A DNA stretch of 53,672 nt from Oscillospiraceae bacterium (GCA_022800935.1 JAAWRH010000030.1:1-53672); one strand, 5' to 3'. Counted from the stretch's first letter, positions 18,213 to 27,719 are shown. Notes: generated by a model from the sequence alone, not told the origin. Numbers and translations are program-made.

Positions 18213-18977
18213 CTAGCTTTCTATTTTTATCTGCTCGGTGCGCTGGGGAACCAATGCCTCTATCCGTCCACAGGACTGTACCGCGGGCTTCTGCACAGGC
18301 TTGGCCCAGCGCACGCCGTTGGCCGTCACCTGGTGGAACTCCGGATAGCGCATCACATCATACCAGCAATGGCCGGGAGTAAAGCAGAAAATCTTTCCCG
18401 CGCCCCGCCGGTAGGTGTAGCCACTGCGCCCCACATTGCCACCTGCGTACCAGCTGATAAAAATCAGCTGGTCGGGGGTGGGGATATCGCTGGGTTCGCT
18501 GTACATCTCACTGGCCGGGAACTCGAAGTATTCCGGCAGTCCGTCGGCGATGGGGTGGCTGCGGTCAATGACAAAAACCCGTTCCAATTCCTCAATCTCC
18601 CGGTAAGCCCCTTTTCCCCTGGGCCCTATCAGGTTCCGGGCCAGCTTGGAAAAGACGCCGGAATGGAGGAAAATAACGCCCATCCCCTCATGAATGACCC
18701 GGTCGAGGATTTTCTGAATATGGCGGTCCTCCACCAGATGGTCCCGCACATGGCTGTACCATATCAGTACGTCGGTGCGGTCGAGCAGCTCGTCGGCAAG
18801 CCCCTGATCGGTGTCGTCCAGGGTTTGGACCGTCACTTCAAAGTCCGGATTCTGCTCCTGTAGGATTTTTCCCAGGTAGGCGTGGACCCCTCCCGAATAA
18901 AAATCAGTAATGATTTTCCACTTCTTGTCGTCGTGGAATTCGTTCCAGACCGTTACGCGTATCTTTTCTCTTGTCAC
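18213..18977 (-). CDS. ThuA-like domain protein
   Basis: 254 residues with the ThuA fold signatures (VTVWNEFHDD start, IWYSHVRDHL, GMGVIFLHSG, and a C-terminal TPGHCWYDVMRYP). ThuA-like proteins are class I glutamine-amidotransferase-like folds found in sugar utilisation operons, including trehalose/maltitol use; the reaction of most members is unknown. Its start overlaps the stop of GH105 (ATGA at 18974-18977), giving coupled translation. The same neighbour set with Gfo/Idh/MocA suggests a joint step on a released sugar. Confidence 0.88.
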   Translation of the reverse strand: MTREKIRVTVWNEFHDDKKWKIITDFYSGGVHAYLGKILQEQNPDFEVTVQTLDDTDQGLADELLDRTDVLIWYSHVRDHLVEDRHIQKILDRVIHEGMGVIFLHSGVFSKLARNLIGPRGKGAYREIEELERVFVIDRSHPIADGLPEYFEFPASEMYSEPSDIPTPDQLIFISWYAGGNVGRSGYTYRRGAGKIFCFTPGHCWYDVMRYPEFHQVTANGVRWAKPVQKPAVQSCGRIEALVPQRTEQIKIES

Positions 18978-20086
18978 TGCTGCTCCTCCTCAAATTCTGT
19001 CAGCTCCGCCGCCCAAAGCACGGCGGCAACCGCTTCCTTGGCGTTGACCGTCTTTTTGTAATTGACATAAACGTCATAGCTTTTCTGCACGCACAGACCG
19101 TCGCAGGCATCAATAATGTCCACGCCACCATCCTGGGCGGGGATTACCTTGGAGCACAATCCCTCATAGGCCTTTCGGGCGGCGGCACGGTAGGGTTCAG
19201 CGGGCAGAAGCCCCAGCTGTACGCCCCGCAGCATGGCATACTGGAACATGGCGCTCCCGGAGGTGTCGCACCAGTTGTCCAGGCGGTCTCCCTTGTCCAC
19301 CACCTGGTACCACAGGCCGGAGTCCTTGTCCTGATGCTCCAGCAGGCTTTCCATCAGCTGGCGGTATTGCAGCTCCAGACGGGGACGGCCGGTGTGCTCC
19401 TTGGGGAACAGCTCCAGCGTCTGGGCCAGAATCAGGGCATACCAGCCCAGACCCTCGCTCCAGACCTCCGGGGAAAGGCCGGTTTCTTGGTCGGCCCAGT
19501 CCGCTGCCCTGTCTTCACAGTAGGCGTGAAGCAGAAGGCCGGTATTTCCCTTCCGGCAGAGGTCGTAAATCACGGTCAGCTGGCGGTAAGCCTCGTCAAA
19601 GCAGTGGACTTTGTCCTCCTCGTCCGCCATAAAGGCCGCGTATTTGGTCATGAACATCTGGCCCATAAACACGCCGTCCACCCACATCTGGGGTTTGCCG
19701 CGCCCATGCCAGAAGCCGCCCTCTTTGATGCGGGGATAATCGTCAAAGGCAGCCCGAATCTGCTGGCAGGCCCGTTTCAGCCTGTCATCTCCGGTATGGA
19801 GGTATGCCCAAACAAGGATGGAACCCGCCATGATGTCGTCCATGCTGTTTCCCCTGAAGCGGTGGGCGTTCCCCTCTTCGTCAATGCTTCTCTGGGCGTA
19901 ATCCAGCACATAGTCCAGGTATTTCTGCTCCTTGGTGTCCTCCCACAAACGGACAAAACCCCAAAGGAGGAACCCCTGTGGATAGCACCACAGGCGGTAG
20001 GGATACATATCCGCGTGGGGATACCTCATCATGACGGTATCGGCAACGCGGCGGGCAAGACCTTTGGAAAATGACGCTTCCTTCAT
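18974..20086 (-). CDS. GH88/GH105 unsaturated glycuronyl hydrolase
   Basis: 370 residues, matching YteR/YesR-type unsaturated rhamnogalacturonyl hydrolases: (alpha/alpha)6 barrel, conserved SMDDIMAG (around 81-88) and catalytic Asp in QMWVDGVFMG (about 137), and late motif GLGWYALIL. These cytosolic enzymes remove the 4,5-unsaturated uronic acid that lyases leave on pectin oligosaccharides. No signal peptide, so the substrate must be imported by the transporter of the same operon. This gene is the best clue that the operon acts on pectin-type (rhamnogalacturonan) fragments. Confidence 0.93.
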   Translation of the reverse strand: MKEASFSKGLARRVADTVMMRYPHADMYPYRLWCYPQGFLLWGFVRLWEDTKEQKYLDYVLDYAQRSIDEEGNAHRFRGNSMDDIMAGSILVWAYLHTGDDRLKRACQQIRAAFDDYPRIKEGGFWHGRGKPQMWVDGVFMGQMFMTKYAAFMADEEDKVHCFDEAYRQLTVIYDLCRKGNTGLLLHAYCEDRAADWADQETGLSPEVWSEGLGWYALILAQTLELFPKEHTGRPRLELQYRQLMESLLEHQDKDSGLWYQVVDKGDRLDNWCDTSGSAMFQYAMLRGVQLGLLPAEPYRAAARKAYEGLCSKVIPAQDGGVDIIDACDGLCVQKSYDVYVNYKKTVNAKEAVAAVLWAAELTEFEEEQQ

Positions 20087-20115
20087 CTCAGCCGTCTCCT
20101 TTCCATGGATTTTAT

Positions 20116-21129
20116 TTATCTGCGCACAACAGGCTCAATGATTTTGTCAATCAGGGCAAGCTCCTCCTGTGTAAAGGAGGTGTTTTTCAGGCAGCCAACA
20201 CAGTCCGCAATCTGGGAGGGCTTGCTGGCCCCAATCAGCACGGAGGTGGTGGTCTCATCCTTCAGAATCCAGCTCAGGGCCATCTGGGCAAGGGACTGTC
20301 CCCGCTCCGCGGCCAGCTTTGCCAGAGCACGGCTTGCCTCCAGCTGCTGTTCGGTGATGCTCTGCTCCTTGAGGAACCGATTGTCCAGCTTGACGCGGCT
20401 GTCCTCCGGGATTCCGTGGAGGTAGCGGTCGGTCAGCAGACCCTGGGCGAGGGGGCTGTAGGTGATAAGTCCGAGTCCCTCCTCTGCCAGATATCCCTTG
20501 AGGTCATCCTTTTCCGCGTTGCGGTCCAGGATGGAATAGCGGTTCTGGTCGATGATGACAGGGGTCCGCAGCTCTCTAAGAACCTTGATAATCTCCTTGG
20601 CGCGGTCGGTGTAGTAGTTGGAGATGCCCACATACAGCGCCTTGCCGGAGCGCACCGCCTGATCCAGGGCACTTGCCGTCTCCTCAACGGGGGTGTTGGA
20701 ATCCTGGACATGGTGGTAAAAGATATCGACGTAATCCAGGCCCAGGCGTTTCAGGCTCTTGTCCAGGCTGGCCAGCAGGTATTTCCGGGAGCCTCCCTTT
20801 GCGCCGTAGGGGCCGTCCCAGTGCTTGAAGCCCGCCTTGGTGGAAATCAGCAGCTCATCCCGGTAGGGCTTCAGGTCAGATGCCAGCACCCGGCCCAGGT
20901 TTTCCTCCGCCGCGCCCTCCGGCGGGCCGTAGTTGTTGGCCAGGTCAAAGTGGGTGATTCCCAGGTCAAAGGCGGCGAACAGCAGCTCCTTGATGCTCTC
21001 ATAGCTGGAGATATTGCCGAAATTGTGCCACAGGCCAAGGGAGACGGCGGGCAGCTTCAGGCCGCTTTTTCCGCAGTAGCGGTACTGCATTTCCCCGTCA
21101 TAGCGGGCGGGATTGGCGAGATAACTCAT
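20116..21129 (-). CDS. Aldo/keto reductase (YghZ/Kv-beta-like subfamily)
   Basis: 337 residues, TIM-barrel aldo/keto reductase. The catalytic tetrad is visible as Asp62 and Tyr67 (DLANNYGPPEG), Lys98 (STKAG) and His in YHHVQ near 138, with C-terminal NADPH-binding LIGASKPSQI. The GPPEGAAEENLGR signature groups it with YghZ-like L-glyceraldehyde-3-phosphate reductases. Inside the glycan operon it may reduce a sugar aldehyde. It lies 30 bases before GH105 and about 110 bases after GH36. Confidence 0.92.
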   Translation of the reverse strand: MSYLANPARYDGEMQYRYCGKSGLKLPAVSLGLWHNFGNISSYESIKELLFAAFDLGITHFDLANNYGPPEGAAEENLGRVLASDLKPYRDELLISTKAGFKHWDGPYGAKGGSRKYLLASLDKSLKRLGLDYVDIFYHHVQDSNTPVEETASALDQAVRSGKALYVGISNYYTDRAKEIIKVLRELRTPVIIDQNRYSILDRNAEKDDLKGYLAEEGLGLITYSPLAQGLLTDRYLHGIPEDSRVKLDNRFLKEQSITEQQLEASRALAKLAAERGQSLAQMALSWILKDETTTSVLIGASKPSQIADCVGCLKNTSFTQEELALIDKIIEPVVRR

Positions 21130-21239
21130 ACAACAGCACTCCTTATGTTAATATACCAAAAACGGGACGCAAAAGTATTTACCATGCCATTCTGCGTCCC
21201 GCTTTTAAAAGATTTTCGTTTATGGTAGAAAGGTTTCGG

Positions 21240-23024
21240 TTAAACAGGCTCACAGACCAGGACGCGGCCGGAATGGGCGGGCATACCGGAGAGCTTCATA
21301 CTGCCGGAGAAGGTTCCCAGGGCTTCCTCTGTCCAGAAGTCAGAAATCTTACAGTTTCCTTCCAGGGGAATGTCCAGCTCCTGGGGTTCGTCGCCCCAGT
21401 TGAACAGCTGAATCAGCGTCCTTCCGTCCTTTTGGATGCGTCCTATCCGCAGGGTGTAGTCGTCAAACTTGGCGGCGGTGCCGGTGGTGGCAACCAGCTT
21501 TTTCATCACCGTGATGTTTTCGTCGGTCAGGTCATAGATCAGGTCGCCGCTGAGCATCATGCCGCCGCAGGCAACCGCGAAGGCCTTGTGGAACTCAATC
21601 TCGTCATCGGTCATGGTGGACATGGGGGCGACGACCGTTCCGTCCGGCAGGCGGCGCTGGAGGGCCATGTTCTGGAGCTCAATCACGTCCGGGTCATTGA
21701 ACCACAGCACATCGTGCTGCCAGTTTCTCCAGAACAGCTCCTCGGCGTTCTGGCGGATATATTTCCACTCCCGGTGGATATCGTTTGTCACCCGGTTGCC
21801 GTGGCACAGGCCGATGGCGGGCCACATGGGAGCGTTGCAGGCGAGGATAAAGGTGTCGTCCCCAAAGGCATCGCAGATGTCCTTCATCAGCAGGCGGTAG
21901 GCCTCAATGCCGGTCTGCTTCCGATTATACCGGACGCCCGCCTGATAGGCCCCGTAGGCGATGAAGTCCAGCTTAAAGTACCGGATGCCCCAGTCGTCAT
22001 GGAAGTGCCGCAGGATATCAACGATGTACGCCCTGGCTTCGGGGTTGGTTCCGTCCAGGATGCGGTGGCCCTTGCGCCCCACCTTGATGGCGGGGTTCCC
22101 AGCCTCGTCCTGTACCATCCATTCAGGGTGGTTGTTGGGCAGGTACCAATCCATATGCTGCATAAAGGGGCAGAGATAGCCGCCCGCCTGAACTCCCTCG
22201 GCGCGGATTAAATCGCAGGTAGTCTTCATATCACCGCCCATGCTGGGGTTGGGGGTGAGCCAATCCTTGCCAGGGGCGCTGTAGCCCGCGTCAATCTGGA
22301 TCATCCCCAGCTCTGGGATGCGCTGGGCCATAGCCCTGGCGTTCTTTACCAGCCCCTCGGTGGTCATGGGGCGCAGGCTGTAGTAGGAGCACCAGCCGGA
22401 GGGCATCTCAGGCCACATCATTCTGGGGTGGTTGCGGTTAAGCCGGTCCGCCATCTCCGCAATCAGCTGATCCCGGTCGCCGGAGGCGGCGTAAAGCTCC
22501 TCCGTGGTCCACTCCTCGCCCCGGTCCAGGACGATGTTTTCGGTGTTCATGATAATCTCGAACCGGTCCTTGTTGAACCGGAACTCGCCGGAATATTTGT
22601 TGGTGGAGCAGAAGCCGAACAGCATGGCGTCCTTCCCCTCCGGCATAAAGGTGATGTAGTTGTAAACCGTCCACATGTTCTGGTTGTGGACGCTGCGCTC
22701 AAAGTGAAAGAAATCCCAGTCGGTGCCGTAGGAGCCTATCACCCGCGGATGCTCCACCGTGCCGGTATACTGGGTCAGCATCTGGAAACCCTCGCCGTAG
22801 AACATGGTTGTGGGGGTGACATCTGCAAAGGGAATGTTGGACTCGTACAGCACCACCTCACGGACGGCGATATGACGGCTGGAGCAGTTCTTGACCTTAA
22901 CGGTAAGGAAGCCGTCCTTCATTTCGGAGGTTACTTGGATTCCCTTAGGCTGTAGGGAACCATCCGTCAGGCGTATATAGGGCTGGAAGGACTTGATTGG
23001 CTCATAAATGGTAGAATGTTTCAT
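21240..23024 (-). CDS. GH36-like alpha-galactosidase family enzyme
   Basis: 594 residues, clan GH-D. An N-terminal beta-sandwich (about 1-190) precedes the catalytic barrel with WCSYYS, QIDAGYS, the nucleophile Asp353 in YFKLDF, and a likely acid/base Asp415 in GNRVTNDIHREW; a C-terminal beta domain follows. Family members cleave alpha-galactosides and related alpha-linked sugars; cytosolic here, since no signal peptide is seen. Its ATG overlaps the stop of the thioredoxin-like gene (ATGA, 23021-23024). Confidence 0.9.
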   Translation of the reverse strand: MKHSTIYEPIKSFQPYIRLTDGSLQPKGIQVTSEMKDGFLTVKVKNCSSRHIAVREVVLYESNIPFADVTPTTMFYGEGFQMLTQYTGTVEHPRVIGSYGTDWDFFHFERSVHNQNMWTVYNYITFMPEGKDAMLFGFCSTNKYSGEFRFNKDRFEIIMNTENIVLDRGEEWTTEELYAASGDRDQLIAEMADRLNRNHPRMMWPEMPSGWCSYYSLRPMTTEGLVKNARAMAQRIPELGMIQIDAGYSAPGKDWLTPNPSMGGDMKTTCDLIRAEGVQAGGYLCPFMQHMDWYLPNNHPEWMVQDEAGNPAIKVGRKGHRILDGTNPEARAYIVDILRHFHDDWGIRYFKLDFIAYGAYQAGVRYNRKQTGIEAYRLLMKDICDAFGDDTFILACNAPMWPAIGLCHGNRVTNDIHREWKYIRQNAEELFWRNWQHDVLWFNDPDVIELQNMALQRRLPDGTVVAPMSTMTDDEIEFHKAFAVACGGMMLSGDLIYDLTDENITVMKKLVATTGTAAKFDDYTLRIGRIQKDGRTLIQLFNWGDEPQELDIPLEGNCKISDFWTEEALGTFSGSMKLSGMPAHSGRVLVCEPV

Positions 23025-23725
23025 TGTGATACCCTTTCTGATTCTTCACAGATGTTTTCCAAAGCCGCTTCAATCTCGGCGTTTCCCGAATAATGGCGGC
23101 CCTGATAGATGACATAAGGAATCTGGATGCGTTCGGACGGGACATTTTCTTTGGACATTAGGTCTTTGAAAGCTGCTTTGGTTTGCGGATTATCGGTGTT
23201 CAGACGTACCGCCGGTATCTCCGGATGTCCGGCAAAAAACGCTTCCATCGTCTCTTTAATGGCCTGGCAGTCCTTGCAGGTGTCGCGGTAATAGTATTCC
23301 ATTACCTCCGGCGTTTCGCCAAGGCCGCTTTCCCTCCAGAACATCTCACGCAGGTTTTCCCCCTCCTGAATATCGCTTTCCGCCAGGAAGCTTTCGTTCA
23401 TCACCAGCAGATAGCCGGTGTAATCCTCTCTGGAAAGCCCCGCATGTTCCAGGCATTTTACCAGCTCTTCTTCCGAGCCGGTAAAGGTATTGTATATGTG
23501 GAGGGTATAGCTGCAATATTTCTTGATATCCCCGGTTTGCTGGTTAAAAAATTCAGTGAATTCCCCTTCGTCGTTGCAGGAAAGGCAGGGGTTGTCGTAA
23601 AAGTAATACACGTCAAGACTCTGGGACGGCTGTTCCCGCTGAGTAAAAAGTCTCCACAGAAGGATCACGCCCAAAGCCAGTACGGCGGCAGCAGTTACGG
23701 CAGCTAACATTCTCTTTTTTTTCAT
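23021..23725 (-). CDS. Membrane-anchored thioredoxin-like protein with two CxxC sites
   Basis: 234 residues: an N-terminal membrane anchor (about 7-27, no lipobox) and an outward-facing region that looks like two thioredoxin-fold units, the first with YFYDNPCLSC (Cys47/Cys50), the second with YYYRDTCKDC (Cys150/Cys153) and a cis-Pro-like IPYVIY near the end. Such proteins act in disulphide exchange or reduction outside the membrane. The frame is open further upstream, but ATG 23725 has GGGGAAGGA in front. Unexpected gene for a glycan operon; it is translationally coupled to GH36. Confidence 0.8.
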   Translation of the reverse strand: MKKKRMLAAVTAAAVLALGVILLWRLFTQREQPSQSLDVYYFYDNPCLSCNDEGEFTEFFNQQTGDIKKYCSYTLHIYNTFTGSEEELVKCLEHAGLSREDYTGYLLVMNESFLAESDIQEGENLREMFWRESGLGETPEVMEYYYRDTCKDCQAIKETMEAFFAGHPEIPAVRLNTDNPQTKAAFKDLMSKENVPSERIQIPYVIYQGRHYSGNAEIEAALENICEESERVSQ

Positions 23726-23837
23726 GTTATATCGTCCTTCCCCTTTCCTGTGGTTTTTTGTTTGTGGTTGAAAGACATGCGCCGTGCCGGTTCGGTACGG
23801 CGCACACCCACACATTTCAAAAATATATCAGGAAACC

Positions 23838-25583
23838 TTATCCCTTTTTGTACTCGTCATAGTACCTCTGGTAGATGGCCAGGTAGTCAGCAAGCCCCAG
23901 GTTCCCCAGCTCGGTAATGTAAGCGTCCCAATCGTTGTCGATGCTCTTATTGCCGGTGACAAAGGCAGCAGTGCTCTCATCCACATAGTTGATGATGGTG
24001 GTCTGAAGCCGCGCAATCTCGGCGTTGTCCTCCTCGGAGAAGAAGAAGGAAGGCATAACCATGGAAATGTCGGCCTTCTTTGCTTCATAAGGCTCGGTGT
24101 TCACATACAGATAGCGTTCAAAGGAGGCGGTGCCGGGAATGCTCATATCGTTTGGGGAGGCCCACTTGGAGTGGTTGGTGGCATAGTTTGCGAACATGGA
24201 GCCCCAGCAGTAGTTGTTGTAATAAGGTTCACCCTCCTGAGGAATTTTGTCATCCTCGGTGACGTTGGAGTACAGGGCTTGCTGTCCGTCCTTGCCCAGC
24301 TCGCCTTCCTTGGCGTAGTGCCATCTGACGTTTTCTTCGCCGAAGCCGTGCAGCAGGCCAATCTCCTGGCTGGCGAACAGGCCGTCACAGAAGCGGAAAG
24401 CCAGTTCAGGATTCTTGGAGGAGCCGGAAATCATGGTGCGGAAGTTATCGTAGTTGCTCAGGGAGGTGTTGGTGGTGATACACAGCCCATCAGGTCCGGT
24501 CAGCGGAGGCAGGGCGATGTATTCCTTCCAGCGGTCATCAAGGTTGCCGTTGGTGATAACTGTGGTGTGCTGGGCAGGAACTGCGCCGAAGATGGGATGC
24601 TCGCCGCTGTCGTTGCGGGCCTTCATGGTGGTGCGGTCCTGGATGTAGGATTCGGGATCCATCAGTCCCTCGGAGTAGAGCTTGTTGAGGTAGCGCAGGC
24701 CCTCTCTCCAGCCCTCCTGGTTATAGGAGACAGCTGCCGAACCGTCTTTTACATACAGGTATTTGGTTCTGGGATTGGAGTAGGTAAAGGCGTTCATCAG
24801 GTAGCCAGCCATGTAGGAGCTGGAGCCGGTGGCCTCGGTGCAGTTGGAAAGGGGAACCTCATCGTTGGGGTCACCGTTGCCGTTGACGTCCTCGTTCTTA
24901 AAGCGCACCAGCATATCGTAGAATTCGTCCGGCGTAGTGGGAGGGGTGATACCCAGGTTATCCATCCATACCTTATTGACCCACATCTTCACAGGATAAG
25001 AGCAGTGGAAGCAGGAGCCCACGTCGTTAAAGCCGTAGATATCGCCGTTAGGGGCGGTGACGCCTGTTCTCCAAGCCTCATCCTGGGAGAGGATATTGTC
25101 AAGGTAGTAGCTTTCGCAGGTATCAAAGAAGCTGTTGATGGGGAGGATGATGCCCTGGGTGCCGTACTTGTAGACAAGGGTTTTGCTCAGGGTCTTATTC
25201 TTGGTGGTGTAAATGTCCATCTCGTCGCCGCCTGCCATCATCAGGTTCAGCTTTTCTAGGTACTGGTCGGAGTTGACCACAGACCAGTTGACGGTAATGC
25301 CTGTCAAATTCTCATAATACTGGGTAAACCAGTTCTGGGAGAGGTCCACGCCGTTGTCGTCGTTGGTGAAGACGGAAACGGACGCAGGCTCTGTCACCAG
25401 GGGGAAGGCGTTGGATTTTTTACCGCCGGATTCAGCTTGGCTGGCAGATGAACCAGACGCTGTAGAAGCAGTGGAACCGGATGATGCCGCGCCGCTGGAA
25501 GACTCAGAACCGGAGCAGCCGGCAACGCTCAGCAGCATGGACGCTGCAAGAATGCCAGAAAGCATAGCGCGTGTGTGTTTCAT
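23838..25583 (-). CDS. Extracellular solute-binding lipoprotein (LplA/YtcQ type)
   Basis: 581 residues with signal peptide and lipobox (LLSVAGC, Cys at about 23), a Ser/Ala/Gly linker and a two-lobe binding domain like the product of the gene at 10680. It is the binding component for the permeases encoded just upstream on the same strand, and probably delivers pectin-like or galactose-containing oligosaccharides to the enzymes encoded downstream. Confidence 0.93.
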   Translation of the reverse strand: MKHTRAMLSGILAASMLLSVAGCSGSESSSGAASSGSTASTASGSSASQAESGGKKSNAFPLVTEPASVSVFTNDDNGVDLSQNWFTQYYENLTGITVNWSVVNSDQYLEKLNLMMAGGDEMDIYTTKNKTLSKTLVYKYGTQGIILPINSFFDTCESYYLDNILSQDEAWRTGVTAPNGDIYGFNDVGSCFHCSYPVKMWVNKVWMDNLGITPPTTPDEFYDMLVRFKNEDVNGNGDPNDEVPLSNCTEATGSSSYMAGYLMNAFTYSNPRTKYLYVKDGSAAVSYNQEGWREGLRYLNKLYSEGLMDPESYIQDRTTMKARNDSGEHPIFGAVPAQHTTVITNGNLDDRWKEYIALPPLTGPDGLCITTNTSLSNYDNFRTMISGSSKNPELAFRFCDGLFASQEIGLLHGFGEENVRWHYAKEGELGKDGQQALYSNVTEDDKIPQEGEPYYNNYCWGSMFANYATNHSKWASPNDMSIPGTASFERYLYVNTEPYEAKKADISMVMPSFFFSEEDNAEIARLQTTIINYVDESTAAFVTGNKSIDNDWDAYITELGNLGLADYLAIYQRYYDEYKKG

Positions 25584-25715
25584 GGGGAAACCTCCTTTAT
25601 TTTGGTAAAAGTGTTTTCACGACATCTTAATTAAACGTCGGAAGTTGATTTATACAAATACCCGACCGGATATTGACCGGGTACCGGTATGCGTAATGAT
25701 TTGGGACTAGGCATC

Positions 25716-26612
25716 TTATCCCTTCAGGGAACCCACCATGACACCCTTGACAAAGTATTTCTGCAAAAATGGATAGAACAGCATAATCGGCAGGCTGATG
25801 AACACGATGACGGCGTATTTCAGCACCTCAATGGTCTCCGCCGTCTTTTCTGCGGCAGCGATATTGTCGGTCTGTTCCATCAGCGCCTGGGTGGAGGCGA
25901 TGATGTTGCGGAGTACCAGCTGAAGGTTGTACAGCTCCGGCTTATTCAAGTAGAGCATGGCGGTGTAATACTGGTTCCAATGCCCCACAGCATAGAACAG
26001 GGCCATAATTGCTATGATGGTGGTGGAGTTGGGCAGAACAAGGCGCATAAAGCATTGGAAGTCGCTTGCCCCGTCTATCTCGCCGGCCTCAATCAGCTCA
26101 TCCGGAATGGAGTTCATGAAGAACGTCCGGGTGATAATCATGTTCCAAACGCTCATGGCGCCGGGAATAATCATAGCCCACCGGGTGTTGAGCAGGCCCA
26201 GGTTGCGGATGTTCAGGTAGGATGGGATCAGACCGCCGCCAAACATCATAGTAAAGGTAAATATCCAGAGGATAAACTTTTTGCCGGGCAGATTTTTTCG
26301 GGAAAGGGGGTAGGCACAGATAATCGTCATGAAGATGTTGAGGACAGTACCCATCACCGTGTAATAGATGGTGTTGGTCATGCCGGTGGTGATGCTCTTG
26401 GTATTGAGCAGGGTTTTGTAGGCGTTTAGGTTAAAGCCCACCGGGAAGATCAGCACCTTGCCCGCGCTGACCGCGCCGGAATTGGACAGGGACACGCTGA
26501 TTACATGCATTAGCGGCAGGATTACGATGAGTATCATGAAAAGCAGCAGTATGGTATCCAGTATGTAGAACAGCCGGTCATCCCAGGACCGTTTGATTTT
26601 TTGCTTGGTCAT
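25716..26612 (-). CDS. Carbohydrate ABC transporter permease (LplC/YtcP type)
   Basis: 298 residues, six membrane helices, EAA loop as EAGEIDGASDFQ, C-terminal KGVMVGSLKG like the paralogue at 12371. Second gene of the nine-gene operon, 24 bases after the first permease. Confidence 0.93.
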   Translation of the reverse strand: MTKQKIKRSWDDRLFYILDTILLLFMILIVILPLMHVISVSLSNSGAVSAGKVLIFPVGFNLNAYKTLLNTKSITTGMTNTIYYTVMGTVLNIFMTIICAYPLSRKNLPGKKFILWIFTFTMMFGGGLIPSYLNIRNLGLLNTRWAMIIPGAMSVWNMIITRTFFMNSIPDELIEAGEIDGASDFQCFMRLVLPNSTTIIAIMALFYAVGHWNQYYTAMLYLNKPELYNLQLVLRNIIASTQALMEQTDNIAAAEKTAETIEVLKYAVIVFISLPIMLFYPFLQKYFVKGVMVGSLKG

Positions 26613-26636
26613 AATCGCCTTTCTCCTTTCGTTATT

Positions 26637-27593
26637 TTACCACAGGCTGGTCTCAGTCACTTTGCGGGAAATGGTATTTACAAAGACAAGCAGAATCATG
26701 GAAACAACCGACTGGAACAGTCCCACAGCGGTGGAGAATCCGTATTCCGTATTGACAAGACCCATCTTATACACGTAGGTGGAGATGATTTCGGAGCTGC
26801 TTTGGTTCAAGCTGTTCTGGAGGAGGTAAACCTTTTCAAAGCCGACGTTGAGAACCTTGGAGGTAGACATAATCAAAAGGATGATAGCGGTGGGCATAAT
26901 GCTGGGAATATCCACATTCCAGATGCGCTGCCAGATGTTCGCGCCGTCCACGGTAGCGGCCTCATAGAGCTCCGGAGAGATGGCGGTGAGGGCGGCAATG
27001 TACATAATGGCATCATAACCCACGCCTTGCCAGATGCCGGATATAATGTAGATGGTCTTGAACTTTTTGGGGTCTCCCAGGAAGTTGATGGTATTTCCGC
27101 CTGCGTTGGCAATCAGCGTATTGACGATGCCGGTGCCGCTGAGCAGCTGCATCACAATACTGGTGACAACCACCACGGAGAGAAAATGGGGGGCATATGT
27201 AACCAGCTGGGTAATCTTCCGCAGCTTTGGATAATTGGTCTCGTTGATGGCGATGGCCAGGATGATAGGGGGAAAAAACCCGGCAATCAATCCAAAGAGG
27301 CTCAGGCTGATGGTGTTGTACATCAGCCGCCCGAACATGGCGGACTTAAAGAGGTTCTGAAAGTGCTTGAAGCCGACCCAGGGACTTCCCCAGATACCAA
27401 GGCGGGCATTGTAGTTTTTAAAGGCCAGCTGGATGCCGAACATGGGGATATAATTGAATATAATGATGTAAATCAGGGGGAGCAGCAGCATGAGGTACAG
27501 CTGCCATCGCCGCAGCGCCAAGCGGCACTGTTTCCTGGCCGGTGATAACCGGTTGGATGGCACTTGTTGTGCACGCGAGGTGGTTTCTGCCAT
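26637..27593 (-). CDS. Carbohydrate ABC transporter permease (LplB/YteP type)
   Basis: 318 residues, six membrane helices, EAA loop as EAATVDGANIWQ. First gene of the large glycan operon. The GTG at 27602 abuts the GAAGGAAG ribosome site, so ATG 27593 is chosen. A promoter lies at 27720-27749 and an 18-base palindrome at 27664-27681 between promoter and gene. Confidence 0.93.
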   Translation of the reverse strand: MAETTSRAQQVPSNRLSPARKQCRLALRRWQLYLMLLLPLIYIIIFNYIPMFGIQLAFKNYNARLGIWGSPWVGFKHFQNLFKSAMFGRLMYNTISLSLFGLIAGFFPPIILAIAINETNYPKLRKITQLVTYAPHFLSVVVVTSIVMQLLSGTGIVNTLIANAGGNTINFLGDPKKFKTIYIISGIWQGVGYDAIMYIAALTAISPELYEAATVDGANIWQRIWNVDIPSIMPTAIILLIMSTSKVLNVGFEKVYLLQNSLNQSSSEIISTYVYKMGLVNTEYGFSTAVGLFQSVVSMILLVFVNTISRKVTETSLW

Positions 27594-27663
27594 GCGGAAC
27601 ACTTCCTTCTTTCATAATATTTACGGGACAATACACCTCAATGTGTACGAAGCATACAGCGTT

Positions 27664-27681
27664 TTTGCTATATTTAGCAAA
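27664..27681. promoter_or_regulatory. Palindromic operator candidate of the nine-gene glycan operon
   Basis: Perfect inverted repeat TTTGCTA / TAGCAAA separated by TATT. It lies about 30-50 bases after the predicted transcription start, where a repressor would block transcription. It does not match the catabolite (cre) consensus. Confidence 0.5.
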
Positions 27682-27719
27682 CATAAAATTTGTTTTTTGT
27701 GCTTGTTCCCCATGGCCCT

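Noticed and set aside
18971-26429. Long plus-strand frames opposite the glycan operon (e.g. 18971-20074, 20071-21228, 21222-22211, 23784-25259, 25689-26429)
   Set aside because: They lie antisense to clear gene families, lack ribosome sites and read like mirror-coded low-complexity sequence (Gly/Val/His-rich), so they are shadows.
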